DNA of 64,000 bases, taken from Chitinophagaceae bacterium. Lineage in GTDB: Bacteria > Bacteroidota > Bacteroidia > Chitinophagales > Chitinophagaceae. The notes under the pieces are model-generated. The model saw nothing but the letters and a program-made list of their open reading frames with translations. It ran no database searches and was not told where the DNA came from. Within the stretch, counting starts at the first letter, position 1, and every line of letters starts with the position of its first letter. Shown here piece by piece: positions 58,691-64,000 of this stretch. The stretch is taken from the NCBI GenBank assembly GCA_023957155.1, contig JAMLHK010000006.1, positions 62,001 through 126,000 on the forward strand, given 5' to 3'. A program made the position numbers and the translations under genes.

Positions 58691-59386
58691 TTATTTTACC
58701 ATACTAAAGGCAGCCAGGTATTTATCAATATAGTCCTGCATATTCTTTGACTTATACTGCATCACAAAGCGGGGGTGTTCCAGTGCTGTAATTTGTTTGA
58801 AGAATCTATGCTGCTCATTCAGCTTCCTCAGGAATTTTTCATTTTTCCCGCTTCCCAGGCAAAAGCAGGTATCGGTATGAATGCCGAAGCCGATTTGTTT
58901 TTTGATGCTATGTACAATAAAATCGTATGCTGCTTCTGCTAATGCCCTGTTATCATAAAAATTATAGTTCACTTCTTTGCCCAGGTTGTTTTTTATGGTA
59001 AAGCCCAAAGGGCAGATGGAATTGATGTAAAATTTTCCGTAAAAACTCTCCGTACCTCCGTATGCCTCAATCATTTGATAGATAAAAACAGAAGAGGGTT
59101 CATGTGCCGGGGAGCCGGGATAGGGAATGGCACATTTTTCCACAAGCCTTTTGGGATCGGTAAACGGAACGCCCGTTAAACCTGCTCCAAATCTCCCGGG
59201 ATTAATACCGAGAATGATATTGCGGTGATTGTTATCGTTATAATATTTTTTATAAAACGCCGAAGAAACCTTTACGCTGTCTTTGTTTTCCTTAAAGGGA
59301 TTCATGACACTAATGCCGGCGGGTAACGGTGCAGTGAAACGGAGTGAGGTATTAAATGCAATGACTTTATCCGCAAATGTTGGCAT
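58691..59386 (-). CDS. SMUG2-type uracil-DNA glycosylase
   Basis: A 231-residue member of the uracil-DNA glycosylase superfamily. Motif 1 is LGINPGRFGAGLTGVPFTDP, with YINSICPLGF (base-binding strand) and the C-terminal motif LEHPRFVMQY. These are features of the SMUG2 family described from Bacteroidota; it removes uracil and deaminated bases from DNA. Length and motif order are normal. Separate from neighbouring genes; 24 bp after the start of the divergent-looking but same-strand oxidoreductase gene's stop. ATG 59386. Confidence 0.82.
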   Translation of the reverse strand: MPTFADKVIAFNTSLRFTAPLPAGISVMNPFKENKDSVKVSSAFYKKYYNDNNHRNIILGINPGRFGAGLTGVPFTDPKRLVEKCAIPYPGSPAHEPSSVFIYQMIEAYGGTESFYGKFYINSICPLGFTIKNNLGKEVNYNFYDNRALAEAAYDFIVHSIKKQIGFGIHTDTCFCLGSGKNEKFLRKLNEQHRFFKQITALEHPRFVMQYKSKNMQDYIDKYLAAFSMVK

Positions 59387-59410
59387 GGTCTGTTCCTGGT
59401 TCCTTATATT

Positions 59411-60346
59411 TTAAGATAGGGTTACTACGATCTTTCCTCTTGTTCTTCCACTTTTTATTTGTGCATGGGCTTTTGGTATTTCGGCAAAAGGATAGATATG
59501 AGAGATATGCGATTGCAGGATACCTCGTTGTAACAGCCCGGCTATGGCTTCCATATCTTTTCCGCTGGATCTTACTTTAAAAGTATAGCCTTGCATTTCT
59601 TTGCCTGCTGCCTTTTGAGAAACCATTTCATTTAACCCGGAGGGAATACTGACAATAGTGGCGCCCTTTTTCATTACTTCCAGGGAACGGTCAATGGTAT
59701 CCCCTCCCAATGTATCCAGTACAAAATCAATATCCGATACCTGTTCATTCAAAGGGGCTGCGTTATAGTCAATATGTTTATCCGCTCCGAGACGTAATAC
59801 AAAATCCCTGTTTGCTGCAGAAGCTGTTCCTGCCACCCATGCACCCCTGTATTTTGCGATCTGAACAGCAAAATGCCCGACACCGCCTGCTGCTGCATGG
59901 ATCAGTACACGTTGTCCTTTTTGAACAGGAGTAAGCGCCTGCCAGGCTGTTAAAGCAGCGAGAGAAGCTGCCGCAGCTTCATTATGCGAAATATCAGCAG
60001 GCTTTATGGTAAGGTGGCCGGCAGGTGCAGGTACATACTCCGCGTATGCTTTACCGTGGCCGGGGAAGTTCACCATGCCGAATACTTCATCTCCCTTTTT
60101 AAGTGTGGTAACCTTATTGCCCGTTTCTGCAACCACTCCCGAAACATCCCAGCCCAGTATCAAAGGGACATCAGCTTTTAGTACGCCGTATAACCCTTTG
60201 CCGGCGCGGGTTTTTACATCAATAGGGTTAATGGCCACTGATTTCACCGCTATCAACACCTCATCTTCCGCAATTGCCGGAAGAGGCAGATCTTTCAGCG
60301 TCATGTTTTGAATTCCTCCCGGCTCTTGTAAAATCCATGCTTTCAC
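59411..60346 (-). CDS. NADP-dependent oxidoreductase, MDR quinone-oxidoreductase-like
   Basis: A 311-residue medium-chain dehydrogenase/reductase without zinc-site cysteines. GroES-like N-terminal domain (AINPIDVKTRAGKGLYG, GWDVSGVV), then a Rossmann domain with LIHAAAGGVGHFAVQIAKYRGA and, at the end, FAEIPKAHAQIKSGRTRGKIVV. It probably reduces quinones or enones with NADPH. Relatives begin MKAWILQ, so GTG 60346 is chosen; ATG 60397 adds 17 residues and is possible. No operon partner. Confidence 0.85.
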   Translation of the reverse strand: MKAWILQEPGGIQNMTLKDLPLPAIAEDEVLIAVKSVAINPIDVKTRAGKGLYGVLKADVPLILGWDVSGVVAETGNKVTTLKKGDEVFGMVNFPGHGKAYAEYVPAPAGHLTIKPADISHNEAAAASLAALTAWQALTPVQKGQRVLIHAAAGGVGHFAVQIAKYRGAWVAGTASAANRDFVLRLGADKHIDYNAAPLNEQVSDIDFVLDTLGGDTIDRSLEVMKKGATIVSIPSGLNEMVSQKAAGKEMQGYTFKVRSSGKDMEAIAGLLQRGILQSHISHIYPFAEIPKAHAQIKSGRTRGKIVVTLS

Positions 60347-60514
60347 TGTGTGTGTTTTAACAAGGTTAAAATTACACACAAAAGTATTTTCCTGCATTAG
60401 TTAGAAAGAAAGACGGGATATTTGTTTTTTTGAAATTATTTATAATAATTTAACTATTATTGAATATTTTATATAAAAAATGAAAAATATTTTTATGTAT
60501 ATCAAACAATTGTT

Positions 60515-60522
60515 TATTTTTG
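60515..60522 (+). promoter_or_regulatory. -7 element of the asnB promoter
   Basis: TATTTTTG matches TAnnTTTG, 38 bp before the ATG in a very A+T-rich leader. A -33 TTG is not seen at 19 nt. Confidence 0.45.
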
Positions 60523-60559
60523 GAGAAATTTTTCAACAAAAAGATTAAACAGTATACTT

Positions 60560-62236
60560 ATGTGCGGCATAGTTGGTGTATTTGATTGCAAAACGGATAC
60601 GGAATTGCTTCGTCCCCGGATACTTGGTATGTCTAAAAAGATCCGGCATCGCGGACCGGACTGGTCGGGAATATACAGCGATGGCAATATTGTTATAGCG
60701 CATGAGCGTTTGGCCATTGTAGATCCCCAGTCGGGCAGGCAGCCTTTATATACAAAAGATGAAACCCTGGTACTTGCGGTGAATGGAGAAATATATAATC
60801 ACCGGGATATCCGCAGATCGTTGCCCGAATATGAGTTTCTGACCCAGTCGGATTGTGAAGTGATCCTGGCCTTATACCAGCAAAAAGGGATTGATTTCCT
60901 GGAAGATCTGAACGGTATATTTGCTTTTGTCTTATACGACAAAACGGATGGTTCTTATTTTATTGCCCGTGATCATATCGGCATCATTCCATTTTATATG
61001 GGCTGGGACGAATGGGGTAATTTTTATGTGGCCTCAGAACTGAAAGCGCTGGAAGGGGTTTGTAATAACATTAAAGAGTTTCTGCCTGGTCATTATCTGC
61101 ATAGCAAAGACGGTGGTTATGAGCTGAAACGCTGGTACCGGCGCGACTGGGAGCAATACGAAAATGTAAAAGATAATGTTTCCGATATAACGGTTTTGCG
61201 TAAGGCGCTTGAAGATGCGGTACATCGCCAGTTGATGAGTGATGTGCCTTATGGTGTTTTACTCTCCGGTGGTCTTGATTCTTCTATTATTGCCGCAGTT
61301 ACCAAAAAATTTGCGGCTAAAAGAATAGAATCCGGCGATACACAGGCTGCCTGGTACCCGCAGTTACATTCCTTTGCCGTGGGGCTTAAAGGCTCGCCCG
61401 ACCTGATTGCTGCGCAAAAAGCGGCAGACCATATCGGTACGATACACCATGAGATCTATTTTACCATACAGGAGGGGTTAGATGCCATCAGGGATGTGAT
61501 CTATCATCTGGAGACCTATGATGTGACTACCATCCGTGCTTCCACTCCCATGTACCTGATGGCACGGATCATTAAGTCCATGGGTATAAAAATGGTGTTG
61601 TCGGGTGAAGGGTCGGACGAATTGTTCGGGGGATACCTGTATTTCCACAAGGCGCCCAACCCGGAAGCGTTCCACGAAGAAACGGTGCGAAAGTTAGGCA
61701 AGCTGCATTTATATGATTGCCTGCGTGCCAATAAATCACTGGCTGCCTGGGGAATCGAAGGTCGTGTACCTTTTTTAGACAAGGAATTTATGGATGTAGC
61801 CATGCGGTTGAACCCGGCGGATAAAATGGCCGGAGATGGACGGATCGAAAAGTGGATACTGCGTAAGGCTTTTGAAGATTACCTGCCCGAAAGCATTGCC
61901 TGGCGTCAGAAAGAACAATTTTCCGATGGGGTTGGTTATAGCTGGATTGATACGCTTAAAACCGTTGCCAGCCTGAAAGTTACCGATGAGCAGCTGGCAA
62001 ATGCCCGGTACCGGTTTCCGGTTAATCCGCCGATGTCGAAGGAAGAATATCATTACCGTTCTATATTCAGTGAACATTTTCCTTCCGATGCGGCAGCGGC
62101 CTGTGTGCCTTCGGTACCCTCGGTGGCCTGCAGCACACCGGAAGCGTTGGCCTGGGACAAATCTTTCCAGAATCTCAATGATCCTTCAGGACGTGCAGTG
62201 GCCCGTGTACACAATATGGCGTATGAAGAAAAGTAA
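60560..62236 (+). CDS. asnB: Asparagine synthase B (glutamine-hydrolysing)
   Basis: A 558-residue two-domain enzyme making asparagine from aspartate, glutamine and ATP. The Ntn glutaminase domain begins at Cys2 (MCGIVGVF) with RGPDWSGIY, HERLAIVDPQSGRQPL and NGEIYNH. The synthetase domain has the pyrophosphate loop LLSGGLDSSII and VLSGEGSDELFGGY. Length and layout match E. coli AsnB (554 residues). Single-gene unit with its own -7 box. Confidence 0.94.
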   Translation: MCGIVGVFDCKTDTELLRPRILGMSKKIRHRGPDWSGIYSDGNIVIAHERLAIVDPQSGRQPLYTKDETLVLAVNGEIYNHRDIRRSLPEYEFLTQSDCEVILALYQQKGIDFLEDLNGIFAFVLYDKTDGSYFIARDHIGIIPFYMGWDEWGNFYVASELKALEGVCNNIKEFLPGHYLHSKDGGYELKRWYRRDWEQYENVKDNVSDITVLRKALEDAVHRQLMSDVPYGVLLSGGLDSSIIAAVTKKFAAKRIESGDTQAAWYPQLHSFAVGLKGSPDLIAAQKAADHIGTIHHEIYFTIQEGLDAIRDVIYHLETYDVTTIRASTPMYLMARIIKSMGIKMVLSGEGSDELFGGYLYFHKAPNPEAFHEETVRKLGKLHLYDCLRANKSLAAWGIEGRVPFLDKEFMDVAMRLNPADKMAGDGRIEKWILRKAFEDYLPESIAWRQKEQFSDGVGYSWIDTLKTVASLKVTDEQLANARYRFPVNPPMSKEEYHYRSIFSEHFPSDAAAACVPSVPSVACSTPEALAWDKSFQNLNDPSGRAVARVHNMAYEEK

Positions 62237-62352
62237 ATCTATAGCCGGCACCCGGTGAGGGAAGATCAGTGCACCGGTAAAGTTTGAATGATAAACCCTG
62301 AAATCCGGATAAGAGTGCCAAAACAGAAGTTACAAGAAATATAAATTATAGC

Positions 62353-62556
62353 CTACTCAGGCAAAACAGGGCCGTAATGCAATTTCTTTCCTATCTGCTC
62401 CCTGTTGGGAAAAAGAATATCATGGGCGGTCTCGTATCCTTCATCCGCAACCTGGTTCAACATACTTTTCTCTTTACAGCGCCGGGCAGCATATAGAGCA
62501 AGCCCGGCAACCAAACCAACGGCTATAGCAACGAGTATTTTATCCGCTTTTTTCAT
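62353..62556 (-). CDS. Small YtxH-like single-pass membrane protein
   Basis: A 67-residue protein with one N-terminal membrane helix (ILVAIAVGLVAGLALYAA, about 7-24), a basic segment RRCKEK, and a soluble tail ending LHYGPVLPE. It resembles YtxH-type stress-associated membrane proteins in layout but is too short to assign. Coding status is supported by the clean helix and start; function unknown. Confidence 0.5.
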   Translation of the reverse strand: MKKADKILVAIAVGLVAGLALYAARRCKEKSMLNQVADEGYETAHDILFPNREQIGKKLHYGPVLPE

Positions 62557-62776
62557 CTTGTGATTTTTATAGATATAAAGGTAAATCAGTCGGGCGGATT
62601 GTATGTTAAATTATGGTAAAATAAAAAACAATATAGCTTATGAGTGAGGCCTTTAGAGATCATTGTCAAATACAATAACTTGCTGTACGAAGCGAAATAG
62701 TCCACCTGTGCACCGGTATGTACTGTTCTCTGACCTGTTCATTCCGGGAGTTCCGGGTGTTCAAAAAAAAACTAAT

Positions 62777-62788
62777 TTCGCCGGCGAA
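62777..62788. promoter_or_regulatory. 12-bp palindrome upstream of the dehydrogenase gene
   Basis: TTCGCCGGCGAA, perfect, 68 bp before the start at 62856. Possible operator; nothing else in the 62557-62855 gap is recognised. Confidence 0.3.
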
Positions 62789-62855
62789 GTGTTTGGTATA
62801 AAACATCTCACATTATACGATGCACCCCAAGGCGGGGTAATTTCATATTATTGAC

Positions 62856-64000
62856 ATGATGACAACTCTATTAGCACAGCTCTCCCAAACCCTGGAAGGA
62901 GATTTATATAGTGATAAAACGATCAGGACCTTATATGCAACCGATGCATCGGCATATCGCGAAATGCCTTTGGCTGTTGCTACACCCCGCACTACTGATG
63001 ATATAAAAAAGCTGGTTGCATTTGCCAGGGCGCAAAAAGTTTCTCTCATTCCCCGTACAGCAGGCACTTCGCTGGCAGGACAGGTAGTGGGGCAGGGTAT
63101 TGTGGTGGATGTGTCTAAATACTTTACAAAGATCATTGAGCTGAATAAGGAGGAAGGCTGGGTTCGCGTACAGCCGGGGGTGATACGCGATGAGCTGAAC
63201 ATGTTTTTAAAACCGCACGGCTTGCTTTTCGGGCCGGAAACCTCTACGGCCAATCGTGCTATGATCGGTGGTATGGTAGGGAATAATTCCTGCGGTTCCA
63301 ATTCACTGGTGTATCGCAGTACGCGCGAACATCTGCTGGAGATCAAAGCCCTGTTGAGCGATGGGTCGGAGGTGGAATTCAGATCGCTGGATGTTGAGGC
63401 TTTCCAGGCTAAATGTGATGCGCCGGGTCTGGAAGGAAAAATTTATAAAAATATACGAAGTCTGTTGAGCAATCCCGAAACACAGGATGAAATCAGGAGA
63501 GAGTTTCCCAAGAAAACGGTAGAGAGAAGAAATACCGGGTACGCGGTAGACATGTTACTGGAAACAGCTCCTTTTACCCCGGGTGCTGAAGATTTTAATT
63601 TCTGTAAACTGATTGCCGGGTCGGAAGGTACCCTGGCTTTTATTACAGAGATCAAGTTGAACGTGGTCCCTCTTCCGGGGGAATCGGGTTTGCTATGCGT
63701 ACATTTTAATACAATAGACGAATCGCTGAGGGCCAACCTGATCGGATTAAAATATCGTCCTTCAGCGAGCGAACTGATAGATCATTATATCCTGGAATGT
63801 ACCAAGGATAATATTGAGCAGCGAAAGAACCGCTTTTTTGTGCAGGGGGATCCGGGAGCTATCCTGGTAATAGAAATTGCAAGAGACAGCAGGGAGGAGA
63901 TCATTGCCGTAGCCCATCAGATTGAGTCCGAAATGAAGGCTGCAGGGTTAGGCTATTATTTTCCTTTATTATTCGGAGATGATACCAAAAAGATATGGAC
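62856..64000 (+). CDS. FAD-linked dehydrogenase, GlcD/DLD type, partial
   Basis: At least 381 residues, open at the right window edge. FAD-binding PCMH domain: IPRTAGTSLAGQVVGQGIVVD (about residues 67-87), RVQPGVIRDELN, and GPETSTANRAMIGGMVGNNSCG, followed by the start of the FAD-oxidase C-terminal domain (LIAGSEGTLAFITEI). Such enzymes oxidise D-lactate, glycolate or 2-hydroxyglutarate; in Bacteroidota they are often about 980 residues long with a C-terminal iron-sulfur CCG region, which would lie outside this window. ATG 62856 and the next ATG 62859 are both possible. Confidence 0.82.
   Translation, partial: MMTTLLAQLSQTLEGDLYSDKTIRTLYATDASAYREMPLAVATPRTTDDIKKLVAFARAQKVSLIPRTAGTSLAGQVVGQGIVVDVSKYFTKIIELNKEEGWVRVQPGVIRDELNMFLKPHGLLFGPETSTANRAMIGGMVGNNSCGSNSLVYRSTREHLLEIKALLSDGSEVEFRSLDVEAFQAKCDAPGLEGKIYKNIRSLLSNPETQDEIRREFPKKTVERRNTGYAVDMLLETAPFTPGAEDFNFCKLIAGSEGTLAFITEIKLNVVPLPGESGLLCVHFNTIDESLRANLIGLKYRPSASELIDHYILECTKDNIEQRKNRFFVQGDPGAILVIEIARDSREEIIAVAHQIESEMKAAGLGYYFPLLFGDDTKKIW

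Noticed and set aside
62663-62854. 63-residue plus-strand open frame before the dehydrogenase
   Set aside because: Low-complexity-free but unlike any protein I know, no promoter or conserved start, and it contains the TTCGCCGGCGAA palindrome.

Overview
The window reads as a stretch of Bacteroidota chromosome, most likely family Chitinophagaceae. Taxonomy is inferred. The supports are type IX secretion C-terminal sorting domains on two giant surface proteins, TTG-N19-TAnnTTTG promoters, ECF sigma/anti-sigma modules, a Porin_10-type porin, a SMUG2-type DNA glycosylase, a DUF2795 protein and carboxypeptidase-like regulatory domains. About fifty protein genes, two tRNA genes and one probable SRP-type RNA can be supported. 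Both window ends cut through genes: lolD on the left and a D-lactate/glycolate-type dehydrogenase on the right.

Layout. 0-13 kb is mixed housekeeping: lolD (apparent frameshift in a 7-base homopolymer at its 5' end), a DUF2795 protein, a DprE1-like oxidase, glycerate 2-kinase, a FadN-type beta-oxidation fusion, an ECF sigma/anti-sigma pair, pyrophosphatase, small lipoproteins, a CAP-domain lipoprotein, a dicarboxylate symporter and a MurC-like ligase. 13-23 kb is an A+T-rich surface-protein island: a GT2 glycosyltransferase and two paralogous secreted esterases with 4 and 17 PKD-like repeats, each ending in a type IX sorting domain. 23-27 kb holds UbiA, SDR and HAD genes in one operon, divergent from a GT-C-type membrane glycosyltransferase. 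With the DprE1-like oxidase at 1.2-2.6 kb these could make and use a polyprenyl-phospho-pentofuranose, the chemistry known from mycobacterial decaprenyl-phosphoryl-arabinose. This is the most interesting possible system here.

27-36.5 kb follows tRNA-Met and is a divergent carbohydrate/ester locus: a 2-keto-3-deoxy-sugar-acid dehydratase-like FAH protein, a DUF6786 lipoprotein, a sialate O-acetylesterase, a ceramidase-like protein and a large cytochrome-c/HEAT/propeller lipoprotein. 36.5-43.5 kb holds a catalase with an OxyR-like operator, an S24 repressor with two matching operators, the surE-small membrane protein-lpxB operon, tRNA-Ser followed by a compact structured repeat with a duplicated tRNA 3' end, and prfB with its classical +1 frameshift.

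43.6-64 kb contains a porin, purine nucleoside phosphorylase, a probable SRP RNA, a DUF2911 protein, a second ECF sigma gene with a TonB-like anti-sigma gene and a divergent VWA protein, a BASS transporter, a YdcF protein, a palindromic intergenic element, pirin with a Crp-type regulator, 3-hydroxybutyryl-CoA dehydrogenase, Mrp, SMUG2 glycosylase, a quinone-oxidoreductase-like enzyme, asparagine synthetase B and the truncated dehydrogenase. No IS element, integrase, CRISPR array or rRNA gene was recognised.
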